64,000 nucleotides of DNA from NCBI GenBank assembly GCA_024697225.1, contig JAILGA010000151.1:1-64000 (forward strand), in the 5' to 3' direction. The translations under genes and the position numbers were made by a program. The notes under the pieces were generated by a model. It was not told where the DNA came from. It worked only from the letters and a program-made list of their open reading frames with translations, and did no database searches. This document shows, in pieces, positions 52,102-61,363 of this stretch; position 1 is the stretch's first letter; each line of letters starts with the position of its first letter. Source of the stretch: Lachnospiraceae bacterium (GTDB lineage: Bacteria > Bacillota > Clostridia > Lachnospirales > Lachnospiraceae).

Positions 52102-53678
52102 TTTGCATCCTTTCTCCTGATGATCGGTCTCACGCCGAACACCTCCTCAAAAAAGCCGGCCCTGTCATCGAAGAGACCGCTCTCGAGAGTGGTATCCTCT
52201 ATGGTGTTGGCGGTGATGTAAAGCTCGTCTCCTTCAAGTGTGAATACTGCTTTCTTAAACTTCTTCAGATGGGACCTGTCGAGACCGGTGGCAACTCTTA
52301 ACATCGCGGTAAGCTTTATCAAAGTGAGTCTCATCCTGTCATCAAACTGTTCCACCACCCGATCCAGACTGTCCGGCGGAGGCACCTTTGTGTAGATATA
52401 TCTCACCGCCGCGGCGACTGTCTGTCTCTCCCTGTGAGAGAGACCTATGATCTCGCTCCCCATGATGATGGAGTATGATGTCTCTCCCAGGTTTATCATA
52501 CTTATATATTTTCCGCAGTCATGAAGTATCGCAGCTATCCTTAACAGCAGTCTCTCCCTTTCGTCAAGTCCGTGGACCGGTTTCATGGCATCAAATATCC
52601 TGACAGCCAGGTCGCCTATCAGCTCGCTCCTTTTTTTATTTCCCCTGAATCTGGTAGAAATATTGTAGGCGCTGGCGATGATGTCCTTTTCAAAATCATG
52701 ATGCTTGCCAAGTGCGCCCTTCTTTTCCGCATATTCCCAGGCTATCCCGTCACAGAGTGTCACGCCCGGAGCCCACAGGTCCTCGGCTCCCATCTCCTTT
52801 GCTATGCATTTAATGATGAGGCCGGAAATGTAGACAAGAGGGAGATTTTCATAAGAAACTCCCAGTTTTTCGGCATTTTTGCCCCTTGACTCATCATGTA
52901 CGTGATCTATGAAATGTATAAACCCCGCTGCAGATACATGCCCCTTGTCAGGAACATCTCCCCCTTCTACGAGGAATCCGCTGTCGGTCAATATCCTCGG
53001 GTTCTGCATGAGAGGCGATACATAATCATCAACAAGTATCACATTCTTGATCCTTCTGTCGGACAGATACATGCGGGAAAAAACGGAAAGCTGTGCGCCT
53101 ACGAGCTCGGCCACAAGCGCGCCGTAGCGGAGTGTCCCGGCACCCAGCGTCTGCAGCATCTCATGAATGCGCAGCACACCGAGCTTGAGATTCTGTGTCG
53201 TGACAAGTCTGTCGTCGTCAAACAGGGATATCTGGATGCTTCCTCCTCCGATGTCCACGATGGCAGACGGCTTGCTGATAATCTTCTCGAACAGGTCGCT
53301 CTTAAGTGCCGTTGCCTTATAATCGAGAAAGCGCTGCTCGGAATTGGAAAGCAGCTCGATCTTTATCCCGGTGCTCTTTTCTATCCTCTCCAGGATCATA
53401 TCGACATTTTCGCTCTCCCTTAGGGCACTGGTCCCGCAGGCGCGGACCACGGTGACTCCCCAGGTCTTCATCTCCCTGTCGAATTCCCTGAGTATCCGTA
53501 TGATCTCGGAAACGCGGTTAGCACTCAGCCTTCCGGTCGCATAGCTCTCACTCCCCAGATCAACGCCCACGCGGACGTGATCAAGCTCCCTGATCCCTTT
53601 CTTGGAGCCTATCTCATAAATCTTCATCGCGATCTCATATGAACCCACATCGATCGCTGCGCATACCTGTGATGCCAT
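52098..53678 (-). CDS. Ppx/GppA-type phosphatase with HD domain
   Basis: A 526-residue protein. The N-terminal ASKHA domains have AIDVGSYEIAM, RACGTSALRE and VDIGGGSIQISLF. The C-terminal part (about 320-520) includes an HD-type motif ILHDCGKYISM. Ppx proteins hydrolyse polyphosphate or pppGpp. The start at 53678 is chosen for GAGGAAAAC before it; upstream in-frame sequence lies in the DUF815 gene. Which substrate dominates cannot be told. Confidence 0.92.
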   Translation of the reverse strand: MASQVCAAIDVGSYEIAMKIYEIGSKKGIRELDHVRVGVDLGSESYATGRLSANRVSEIIRILREFDREMKTWGVTVVRACGTSALRESENVDMILERIEKSTGIKIELLSNSEQRFLDYKATALKSDLFEKIISKPSAIVDIGGGSIQISLFDDDRLVTTQNLKLGVLRIHEMLQTLGAGTLRYGALVAELVGAQLSVFSRMYLSDRRIKNVILVDDYVSPLMQNPRILTDSGFLVEGGDVPDKGHVSAAGFIHFIDHVHDESRGKNAEKLGVSYENLPLVYISGLIIKCIAKEMGAEDLWAPGVTLCDGIAWEYAEKKGALGKHHDFEKDIIASAYNISTRFRGNKKRSELIGDLAVRIFDAMKPVHGLDERERLLLRIAAILHDCGKYISMINLGETSYSIIMGSEIIGLSHRERQTVAAAVRYIYTKVPPPDSLDRVVEQFDDRMRLTLIKLTAMLRVATGLDRSHLKKFKKAVFTLEGDELYITANTIEDTTLESGLFDDRAGFFEEVFGVRPIIRRKDAK

Positions 53679-53689
53679 AGTTTTCCTCT

Positions 53690-54994
53690 TCAGCCTCCGC
53701 TCTCCCGTCCCAATATGTCGTCTATAAGCTGTCTCGCAGTCCTGCCCGAATATCCCGCATGCTTGAGCTGCCATCTGTTCGCCATAAGCATCAGCTCATC
53801 ATCCGGCACATCAATACCTTCCCTCTGCGCAAGCACCCTTACAATCTGCTTATACTCATCCGGCGTAGGCGATCCAAAGCGGATGGTCACACCGAAGCGG
53901 TCATACAGTGAAAGCTTTTCCTGTACCGTATCGCTTCTGTGCACATCATCATCCTCCAGTCTTGCCTTGTCGTTGAAACTCTCTCTTACGAGATGTCTTC
54001 TGTTGGAGGTGGCATAGATCAGGACGTTTTCCGGTTTCTTTTCAAGTCCGCCTTCGATGACCGCTTTAAGATACTTATACTCGGTCTCATAATCCTCAAA
54101 GCTGAGATCGTCCATATAAAGTATGAACCTGTAATTTCTGCGCTTCAGTTTATCAATGATGCCGTGAATATACCTGAACTCGTGCCTGTATATCTCAATA
54201 ATCCTGAGTCCCTGACCGTAATACGCATTGGCAAGTGCCTTGATGGATGAAGATTTTCCGGTTCCCGCATCACCGTACAAAAGGCAGTTGTTTGCCGGGG
54301 CTCCGCGAAGAAATGCCTCAGTATTATCCCGAAGAAGCTGCTTGGCTGTTTCATATCCCACAAGGTCGTCGAATTTGACATCCGCAATGCCGGATATGGG
54401 CGATATCTCCGCCTGTTCACCTGATATCTTGAGCCTGAATGCCTTGTGAAGTCCAAGGTCTCCCACGCCGTATTCTCTGTAGAAAACATCTGCAACGGAC
54501 AGCATGGATGAAGCATCCCCGCATTTTGCCAGGTCCTCCGCAAGACTGCATATCTTCTCCCTCACCTGCGGACTGTACTCTCTCCCGGCCGACGCATCGG
54601 ATTCATATTTTTCAAGCACAGAAAGCTCTGGTACTCCCAAAGTCTCTCCCAGCTCCGAAAGATCTATCAGAAACCATTCCCTGAATTTCGCCATATCGCT
54701 CAGGGCGCATCGCTCTATCGATCCCGATGGTTTGCCCTTAAGCTCGGCAGAAAGTGTATAGCTGTTCTCGGATGAAACTATCACGAGAGAGAGAAGATCA
54801 TGCCAGAGATTTCCATAGAAACCCGTGGATCCCGCAAGCGAAAGTATGCGTTTCAGAGCTCTTAATGCAGCATTTTTTCTGCCTTCCGTATCATCCCCAC
54901 GGGCGGCAAAGATCATATCGTCCAGCACGGACGAATATTTTGTTTTTCCATACAGCAGCAGGCTTTCAGAATACAGATCGTTCATATCGGACAT
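53690..54994 (-). CDS. DUF815 AAA+ ATPase
   Basis: A 434-residue protein with a helical N-terminal half and a AAA+ domain: Walker A YGDAGTGKSSS, Walker B ILYMDDLSFE, sensor IYATSNRRH. The C-terminal SGRTARQLIDDIL is also typical. Role unknown for the family. It heads the Ppx-Ppk group, which links it to polyphosphate metabolism by position only. No clear RBS is visible before the ATG at 54994. Confidence 0.9.
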   Translation of the reverse strand: MSDMNDLYSESLLLYGKTKYSSVLDDMIFAARGDDTEGRKNAALRALKRILSLAGSTGFYGNLWHDLLSLVIVSSENSYTLSAELKGKPSGSIERCALSDMAKFREWFLIDLSELGETLGVPELSVLEKYESDASAGREYSPQVREKICSLAEDLAKCGDASSMLSVADVFYREYGVGDLGLHKAFRLKISGEQAEISPISGIADVKFDDLVGYETAKQLLRDNTEAFLRGAPANNCLLYGDAGTGKSSSIKALANAYYGQGLRIIEIYRHEFRYIHGIIDKLKRRNYRFILYMDDLSFEDYETEYKYLKAVIEGGLEKKPENVLIYATSNRRHLVRESFNDKARLEDDDVHRSDTVQEKLSLYDRFGVTIRFGSPTPDEYKQIVRVLAQREGIDVPDDELMLMANRWQLKHAGYSGRTARQLIDDILGRESGG

Positions 54995-55035
54995 TGTACC
55001 ATATTTAACCTTTCATTAGAATACCACAGCAACGC

Positions 55036-57273
55036 TCACTTTATCTCCGTCAGCGTATATCCTCCGTTTTCATAGGCATAACTATCCCCGTCATCGGTGT
55101 AGAAAAGATATCCTTCGAAGATGTCACCGAATCTCTTAAATGTGACGTCGCCGAGTTCCTCTGTTGACATCGCAGGCTCACACATGGGGATGATGCTCCC
55201 CGACTTCACAAATACCGGGATCGTATCGAGATCGGCACTGATAAACGCCGTGCTTTTGCCTTCATATTTTTCACCGGTGAAAAGATCATACCAGTCGCAT
55301 CCGGCCGGAAAGTACACCTCCCTCACGGAACGTCCGTCTGTTTCATCACTTTCCATCGGCTCCAGCACGGGGCATACCATGAGGCTTTCACCGAACATGT
55401 ACTGATCGGTGATGTCCCATACCCTTCTGTCGTCAGCGAAGTCAAATGAAAGAAAACGCACAAGCGAAGTATCATTCAGCCACACCTTGCCGGCCTCCGA
55501 GTAGATATACGGGATAAGCGAATACCTGAGGCGGTTTGCCTTAAGAAGCGCATCATAATATCTCCCCCTGAAATTCCACGGTTCTCTTCTGCAATCCGTG
55601 CCATGAGCTCTGAATACCGGAAGGAAGCACCCCAGCTGATACCATCTCACAAAGAGTTCGCAATACTTTTCGTCATCAGTCGTATCGTCGTATTCACCGT
55701 CCCAATACCACTGATCACCATGCTTTACAAAGAATGCGCCGATATCCGTCGTCCAGTACGGAAGTCCGCTGGCGCTGAAATGAAGCGCTCCCGTGACCTG
55801 AGCTCTCAGCGTATCCCAGCTTGCGCCGGTATCCCCCGACCACATGACGGTGCCGTATCTCTGCTGACCTGTATATGCGCTCCTCGTAAGATTGCATACG
55901 CGTTTGTCCGAGGCCGCCCTCTGATTCTCATATATTCCCATCGCGTGATACAACGGATAAGCGTTTGAATACTCATACGGCATACGAAGGCCGGCTTCGC
56001 TGCAATACTCCTCGAAAAGCTTTGCAGGTTCAGGTCTTTCCCTGTGATTCCACTCCGGTGTAAAGGGCTCGCTGCTGTCGCACCACCAGGCGTCGGTACC
56101 GTAGGAAAAATGCGTCCTCTCAAGCTGCTCCCAGTACAGCTTCCTGCCCTTTGCCTCAAAGGCATTATAGACAGAACACGCGGGGAGCAGCAGGTTTCTT
56201 TCCGCGAATTCCTTACGGTCTTCGGTCTCCTCTCCCATTGCAGGCCAGATCGAGATCATGAAATGAATATGCTCATCATGAAGCTTCTTTATCATGCCGG
56301 CAGGATCGGGGAAGCGTGAGCTGTCATAGCTCTTCTGTCCCCATTGGTTTTCGCCCCAGCTGAACCAGTCCAGCACGATGCAGTCCATCCCCAATCCCAG
56401 TTCTCTGGACTTTTTTGCGGTCTCAAGTATCTCCTCCTGCGTCTCGTACCTCTCCTGCGACTGGACATATCCAAACGCCCACTTCGGAGGCATTACGGCT
56501 TTTCCCGTGAGGATCCTGTAATCCTTTATCACCTGATTCATGCCGCCTGCCATAAAATAATATTCAAGCTCGCTGTCAGCCTCAACATAGACATAGGAGT
56601 CCTCATCGTCATCATTAAAGATGAGCGGGCTGTAGGTATCTATGAGGATCCCGTATCCTTTTGTAGATACAAGCATTGGAACAGCGATACGGCGGTTTGC
56701 CTGATGTATATAGAGTCTTTTCCCTCTGAGGGAGCCCATTCTCTTCTCGTGCTGACCGAAACCGTAGAGCGCCTCATCGCCGAATTCCAGTTTCAGTCTG
56801 ATATGGCAGCTTTTGCCCGTCGGGACCTTCAGCGCATCCTCTATAACCTCTTTTTTTCCGTCAGCAGTTTCTATGATCCTGGTTTTCTGTTCACCTCCCG
56901 CGAGCTTATAAGTATCAAACTCCTCAAAGCATCTGGTTTCACCGCCGCTCTCTTCCAGAAGAAGACCGCCGTCCTTATCAAAATAGCTTATGGATCCGCT
57001 TTCTCTGCTGATCTTAAGCTCAACGGCAGATGTAGAAAAAGTGATCTCATCCGCTCCTTCTGTCACTGTAAATTCTCTGCTTCCGCTTTTGTTTATGACA
57101 CCCGGTCTTTCCTTATCTGAGAAATCCTTATGCGGCGTCGCAGTGATCCTTATGATACAGGGATCGATCGCCCGAAGCCTGATCTTTTCATGCTCGGATA
57201 CCAAAACGAGGGAATCATCCGATTTTTCTACACCTGTAATCCTTCTGCTCTTCGGTTTAGTCGCTGTCAGCAT
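55036..57273 (-). CDS. GH31 family alpha-glucosidase/xylosidase
   Basis: A 745-residue glycosidase without a signal peptide. Seen: an N-terminal beta-sandwich, the barrel with CIVLDWFSWGENQWG, nucleophile region DAWWCDSSEP, and the acid/base region RAHGTDCRREPW. The C-terminal domains end with YLFYTDDGDSYAYENG. It differs clearly from the GH31 at 35,461 (WLDNSEP and a shorter chain), so it likely has another substrate. The ATG at 57273 is preferred to a GTG one codon earlier because GGGAGG lies 5 bases upstream of it. Confidence 0.9.
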   Translation of the reverse strand: MLTATKPKSRRITGVEKSDDSLVLVSEHEKIRLRAIDPCIIRITATPHKDFSDKERPGVINKSGSREFTVTEGADEITFSTSAVELKISRESGSISYFDKDGGLLLEESGGETRCFEEFDTYKLAGGEQKTRIIETADGKKEVIEDALKVPTGKSCHIRLKLEFGDEALYGFGQHEKRMGSLRGKRLYIHQANRRIAVPMLVSTKGYGILIDTYSPLIFNDDDEDSYVYVEADSELEYYFMAGGMNQVIKDYRILTGKAVMPPKWAFGYVQSQERYETQEEILETAKKSRELGLGMDCIVLDWFSWGENQWGQKSYDSSRFPDPAGMIKKLHDEHIHFMISIWPAMGEETEDRKEFAERNLLLPACSVYNAFEAKGRKLYWEQLERTHFSYGTDAWWCDSSEPFTPEWNHRERPEPAKLFEEYCSEAGLRMPYEYSNAYPLYHAMGIYENQRAASDKRVCNLTRSAYTGQQRYGTVMWSGDTGASWDTLRAQVTGALHFSASGLPYWTTDIGAFFVKHGDQWYWDGEYDDTTDDEKYCELFVRWYQLGCFLPVFRAHGTDCRREPWNFRGRYYDALLKANRLRYSLIPYIYSEAGKVWLNDTSLVRFLSFDFADDRRVWDITDQYMFGESLMVCPVLEPMESDETDGRSVREVYFPAGCDWYDLFTGEKYEGKSTAFISADLDTIPVFVKSGSIIPMCEPAMSTEELGDVTFKRFGDIFEGYLFYTDDGDSYAYENGGYTLTEIK

Positions 57274-57343
57274 CACTGCCTCCCATTATCCGCATAGTCA
57301 CCCGGCTGCCGGTCCGTGTCTCTTTCTATTATCGGACGGGCGC

Positions 57344-57688
57344 TCAGAAATTGCCTCCGTTCCACCCCCAGTCAGCCGTGGGTGAATACTTGACATATAT
57401 GTGATCCGCCGCTATCCCCAGCACATCTCCGAATATCTTCGTGAGCTCCGCAGTCATCCTGTTAAATGCTTCTCTGTCCGGCCCGCCATATACGCTCACC
57501 TCGATAAATGCAATTGGCTCGCTGTCATCTCCACGAAAGTACAGGTGATAATCATCCTTAAAGCCCGCCATGAGCCACTGCTCACTCTTCCCCGGAATGA
57601 CCGATATTGCCTGCCCGAGTCTCGTCTTAAGCTCCACTTCCTCATCCTTAGTGATCTTTTTGCTGATCTTCGCATCAATGAATGGCAT
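57344..57688 (-). CDS. MIF/4-oxalocrotonate tautomerase-like protein
   Basis: A 114-residue protein beginning MPFIDAKIS. After Met removal the N-terminal Pro is the catalytic base of the tautomerase superfamily. IFGDVLGIAADHIYVKYSP matches the MIF-type C-terminus. AAGGAGG precedes the ATG at 57688. It may act on phenylpyruvate or an unsaturated keto acid; the substrate is unknown. Confidence 0.9.
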   Translation of the reverse strand: MPFIDAKISKKITKDEEVELKTRLGQAISVIPGKSEQWLMAGFKDDYHLYFRGDDSEPIAFIEVSVYGGPDREAFNRMTAELTKIFGDVLGIAADHIYVKYSPTADWGWNGGNF

Positions 57689-57800
57689 ATCAATACCTCC
57701 TTTTTGATAACCCAATGTGCCGGTCACGATCTATTATACTTTATCTCATGACAGTGTCAAAGTTATCGTGTAATTCCCGATGCCTTCAATCTGCCTGATG

Positions 57801-57833
57801 CCAAAAGACAGGGGACTCACCCCTGTCTTTTGG
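57801..57833. terminator. Bidirectional terminator after the alcohol dehydrogenase
   Basis: A perfect 14-bp stem (CCAAAAGACAGGGG / CCCCTGTCTTTTGG) with a 5-base loop. Each arm's outer part gives TTTT after a GC-rich core on either strand, and the plus strand has an extra TTTTT. It should end the dehydrogenase transcript. Confidence 0.75.
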
Positions 57834-57866
57834 CTTTTTGTTTCTGCGGTTTTCTGTCCATCTGCT

Positions 57867-59012
57867 TTACATGAGCTTCATGAACATCTCCCTGAACTGG
57901 GCAAGATCTGCGGGTCTGGGATTACCGGGTGCACATGCATCGGCAGCTGCCGACTCACACAGGAAATCGAGATCCTCTTCCTTGAGTTTGTCCAGTTTTG
58001 TGGGGATGCCTACGTCAACAGAGAGCTGACGAACAGCATCTATTGCTGCCTTTCTGTAAGTGGCCTGATCCATGCCTTCCGTATCAACACCGAAGGCTTC
58101 AGCGATAGCCTTAAACTTCTCACCGGTCGCCTCGGCATTGAATTCCATAACGATAGGAAGCATCATGGCGCAGGCGACGCCGTGGGGCGTGTCATATACC
58201 GCGCCAAGGGTATGAGCCATCGAATGTGCGATGCCAAGGCCTACATTGGAGTATGCCATGGCTGTGACATACTGCGCCAGAGCCATTCCCTCTCGCCCGT
58301 CGGGATCGTTATCCACCGCCTTGCGGAGGTTCTTTGCGATAAGCCTGATCGCTTCAAGGTTCAGGCAGTCAGAGAGTTCCCATGCAGCGGCAGTCGTATA
58401 ACCCTCGATGGCATGTGTCAGGGCATCCATTCCGGTCGAAGCCGTAAGTCCCTTGGGCATTGATGACATCATGTCAGGATCGACCACAGCAACATCAGGG
58501 ATGTCGTTAGGGTCCACGCAGACAAATTTTCTCTTTTTTTCTACATCCGTGATGACATAGTTGATGGTAGACTCAGCGCCTGTTCCGCCGGTGGTGGGTA
58601 CTGCGATGGTAAACACTGTCCTGTTCTTTGTGGGTGCCACGCCCTCAAGGGAACGCACATCCGCATACTCGGGATTGTTGACAATGATGCCTATTCCTTT
58701 TCCCGTATCCATTGACGAACCGCCGCCGATCGTGATCATGAAATCAGCTCCGGATGCTTTATATGCTTCCACGCCGGCTTTGACATTTTCGATCGTCGGA
58801 TTGGGCTTGATGTTTGAATAGAGTTCAAATTCTATGCCATTCTTTTCCAGAAGATCCGTCACCTTTGCAGTGACACCGAATTTCACCAGATCCGGATCCG
58901 ACGCGACAAATGCCTTCTTGAAGCCCTTCGCCTTGACGATCCCCGGGATCTCATTGATAGCACCATGGCCGTGATATGATGTGCCATTCAGAACGAAGCG
59001 ATTTACACCCAT
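57867..59012 (-). CDS. Iron-containing alcohol dehydrogenase
   Basis: A 381-residue enzyme of the FucO/lactaldehyde reductase type. Seen: the NAD(P) loop GGGSSMDTGKG, PTTGGTGAE, and metal ligands in GMDALTHAIEG and GIAHSMAHTLGAVYDTPHG. It reduces small aldehydes with NADH in fermentation. It is a single-gene unit with a strong promoter, a 90-base leader containing an inverted repeat, and a strong terminator: the pattern of a highly expressed gene. Confidence 0.95.
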   Translation of the reverse strand: MGVNRFVLNGTSYHGHGAINEIPGIVKAKGFKKAFVASDPDLVKFGVTAKVTDLLEKNGIEFELYSNIKPNPTIENVKAGVEAYKASGADFMITIGGGSSMDTGKGIGIIVNNPEYADVRSLEGVAPTKNRTVFTIAVPTTGGTGAESTINYVITDVEKKRKFVCVDPNDIPDVAVVDPDMMSSMPKGLTASTGMDALTHAIEGYTTAAAWELSDCLNLEAIRLIAKNLRKAVDNDPDGREGMALAQYVTAMAYSNVGLGIAHSMAHTLGAVYDTPHGVACAMMLPIVMEFNAEATGEKFKAIAEAFGVDTEGMDQATYRKAAIDAVRQLSVDVGIPTKLDKLKEEDLDFLCESAAADACAPGNPRPADLAQFREMFMKLM

Positions 59013-59037
59013 GATATGCCTTCCTTTCCAGGGATTT

Positions 59038-59058
59038 CCTGTACACGGATCATACAGG
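59038..59058. repeat. Inverted repeat in the dehydrogenase leader
   Basis: CCTGTA and TACAGG flank a 9-base spacer, between the likely transcription start and the RBS. It could be an operator or an RNA hairpin. It does not match the redox-repressor Rex box. Confidence 0.4.
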
Positions 59059-59110
59059 ACGTTCCCTTTGCAACAAATACTTGCACAGAACGTGCGGGTT
59101 ACAATTCAGT

Positions 59111-59140
59111 ATTATACCCGTTTCCCGCGATCAGTGTCAA
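59111..59140 (-). promoter_or_regulatory. Promoter of the alcohol dehydrogenase
   Basis: On the minus strand TTGACA (59140-59135), 18 bases, TATAAT (59116-59111): both hexamers perfect. The transcription start should lie near 59104. Confidence 0.8.
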
Positions 59141-59232
59141 ATGATAGCGATAACGAATCATCAGGATATTGACGCAGTCGGTAAAATAGGAGAAAATTAC
59201 CAATGCATCAATAATCAGCGGGGAGTCCGGAC

Positions 59233-60627
59233 ATGTACAGAACGGATATAAAAAAGAGAATAAACAGGCCTGTTTTCAGCGGAGCACTCGTCCTTACAGC
59301 GGCTCTTCTTATTTCGGGCTGCGCAGGCATCGGAAAACCTGCCGGCTCAGATTATACTCAAACCGAGAAGAATATCCCCGCCTTCGCGGAGCCCCTCGAG
59401 TACACTCCTGTACAAAATAATACCACCGCCGATGATAATTCATCACTTACTCAAGCCGGTACAACCGTGTCAGCAGACAATACCTCAATCAGTTCAGATA
59501 ACAGCGCTGACAGTATAAACATAACAGCAGACAAAACCCCGGCCGAAGTACAGCAGGCCATCCATGAAGCCATGCCAGGCATGGACTGCTGGGGTGACAG
59601 CATAACCGAGGGTTTTCTCGGGAACGGAGAAACCTGGCCCAAAACCCTCAGCGAGCTCCTTGACAAAAGCCTCATTGACCCCATACGCGAAGCCACGGGA
59701 TACAGCGGCCTCAAATGTCCGGAAGTCCGCAACATGGGCGTCTCCACGGAAACGGTCCCCGAAATAACCGGCAGACGGGGTGCTGTTCCTTTCGTCCTCA
59801 CAAAAGATGTCACCATACCCGCAGATAAAACAGAAGTAGAGATAAGATTCGCATCCTCCGACCGCGGCCAGACTACCAAGCCGCTTCGATACGGCGACGG
59901 TTCATACGGAGATAACGGTATTAACCCGGTTACCATAGCCGGAATCAGGGGTACCTTGAGCAGGTACTTTGATCCGTCAATAGACTCTTCAAGATACTTG
60001 TTCGAAAGGCTGGAAGCGGGCGATGCCGTGGATGTTCACAAGGGTGAAGAAGTCACAACGTGCGCCGGACTAAACGGTGAAGACCTCCTGACTGACACCT
60101 CGCAGGCAGGAGCAGCTGCAGCATCACCGTCTCCGGATTACAGAAGTGATTTCTGCGTAGTGATGATGGGAGCTAACGGCGGATACAAGGACGCCGGGGA
60201 TCTGGGCGACCAGTTCGAAAAGATGGCAAAAATGCAGGGCAACGACAGTTTTCTCCTCATCGGAATGGGCTGTACTCCCGAGGACAGCGGTCTGCTGACA
60301 GAGAAAGAAGAAGCATATCTCACAGACAGATTCGGAGACCGCTTCATCAGCCTGCAGGCTTGGATGAGTGAACATGGCGTTGAATATGCGAATAAATACT
60401 TTAATGCAGGACTTGATATATCTGACAGGGATCAGGAGAGGATCGACAAGGGATATACTCCCTATTGTCTTCTCAACGAGGATGGGCTGCATTACACGCC
60501 CACAGGATATAAAGTGATCGGATACATGATCTTTGACGAGATGGATAAACGGGGATACTTCGATGATCTGAAAACTCTTGCCGGACTGTCTCCTGATATA
60601 AACATCCTCTCAACTCTGCATCCGTAA
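59233..60627 (+). CDS. SGNH/GDSL-type hydrolase lipoprotein
   Basis: A 464-residue exported protein. The signal peptide ends in the lipobox LLISGCAG (Cys near residue 30), followed by a Ser/Thr/Asn/Asp-rich spacer (about 35-105). The hydrolase domain begins with CWGDSITEG (block I Ser) and ends with EDGLHYTPTGYKVIG, which carries the Asp-His pair. Family members remove acyl or acetyl groups from polysaccharides or lipids. Between the blocks is an inserted beta-rich segment (about 190-290). It is divergent from the dehydrogenase. Confidence 0.88.
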   Translation: MYRTDIKKRINRPVFSGALVLTAALLISGCAGIGKPAGSDYTQTEKNIPAFAEPLEYTPVQNNTTADDNSSLTQAGTTVSADNTSISSDNSADSINITADKTPAEVQQAIHEAMPGMDCWGDSITEGFLGNGETWPKTLSELLDKSLIDPIREATGYSGLKCPEVRNMGVSTETVPEITGRRGAVPFVLTKDVTIPADKTEVEIRFASSDRGQTTKPLRYGDGSYGDNGINPVTIAGIRGTLSRYFDPSIDSSRYLFERLEAGDAVDVHKGEEVTTCAGLNGEDLLTDTSQAGAAAASPSPDYRSDFCVVMMGANGGYKDAGDLGDQFEKMAKMQGNDSFLLIGMGCTPEDSGLLTEKEEAYLTDRFGDRFISLQAWMSEHGVEYANKYFNAGLDISDRDQERIDKGYTPYCLLNEDGLHYTPTGYKVIGYMIFDEMDKRGYFDDLKTLAGLSPDINILSTLHP

Positions 60628-60664
60628 GCTCCGACCATTCCCAAGAGTCACATAAATATCCTTA

Positions 60665-60898
60665 TTATTCCGCATCCTTAAGGTCCGCGAGCATTCTGAA
60701 GGTTTCCACATCGTTTGCGGTCACCCTTATATTGGTTGTTACGATCTTTCCGTCGGGATCCGTCACCTTTAGTTCAAGGATCGAGCCCTCCTTCATGACA
60801 AAGTCCTTAGCGGCGTTCACAAAGGGAACAAATTTCGGATGATCCGACTGAAAAACAGACCATCTCTGAGCAAGCTGCATTATCGCCATCGGATTCAT
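60665..60898 (-). CDS. Small protein coupled to pyrI, function unknown
   Basis: A 77-residue soluble protein beginning MNPMAIMQLAQRW. The first half is helical; the second half (ILELKVTDPDGKIVTTNIRV) looks like beta strands. Its ATG overlaps the pyrI stop by 4 bases, so it is translated with the aspartate carbamoyltransferase subunits. Not recognised as a named family. Confidence 0.72.
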   Translation of the reverse strand: MNPMAIMQLAQRWSVFQSDHPKFVPFVNAAKDFVMKEGSILELKVTDPDGKIVTTNIRVTANDVETFRMLADLKDAE

Positions 60899-61335
60899 AA
60901 TTCACCGTCCCTCTTTCTGTAGCGCTCGTCACAGTATCTGCACCTGTATATCTCGCGGTTTTCATCCGCCAGATAGAATATCTGCGGAAGCCCCTGCTCT
61001 ATCGACGTGATGCAGCGCGGATTGTGACAATGTATAATGTTTCGTATCTCACGCGGGAGTACGAGAGACCTCTTTTCCTTGATCTCTCCGTTTTTGATCA
61101 CATTCACCGTAATATTGTGATCTATGAAAGCGAGAACATCCAGATCAAGAGCATCAATATCACACTCGACCTTCAAAATGTCCTTCTTGCCGGTTTTTTC
61201 GCTGGGAGCATTTTTTATGATCGCCACCATGTCATCGAGCTTGTCCAGTCCCAGCTGATGATAAATAGCCAGACTGCCGCCCGCCTTGATGTGATCAAGC
61301 ACAAAACCCTCTTCGATCTTTCCTACATTTAACAT
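60895..61335 (-). CDS. pyrI: Aspartate carbamoyltransferase regulatory chain
   Basis: A 146-residue protein with the N-terminal nucleotide-binding domain (GFVLDHIKAGGSLAIY) and the C-terminal zinc domain with four Cys (CHNPRC and CRYC). It binds CTP/ATP and gives allosteric control to PyrB, as in enteric bacteria. It follows pyrB by 28 bases. Confidence 0.97.
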   Translation of the reverse strand: MLNVGKIEEGFVLDHIKAGGSLAIYHQLGLDKLDDMVAIIKNAPSEKTGKKDILKVECDIDALDLDVLAFIDHNITVNVIKNGEIKEKRSLVLPREIRNIIHCHNPRCITSIEQGLPQIFYLADENREIYRCRYCDERYRKRDGEL

Positions 61336-61363
61336 ACTGCATCCTCCAAAACAATATCCCCGC

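Noticed and set aside
59060-59085. Possible Rex redox operator near TTGTTGCAAAGGGAACG
   Set aside because: Only one half resembles TTGTTAA; the second half does not match TTAACAA.
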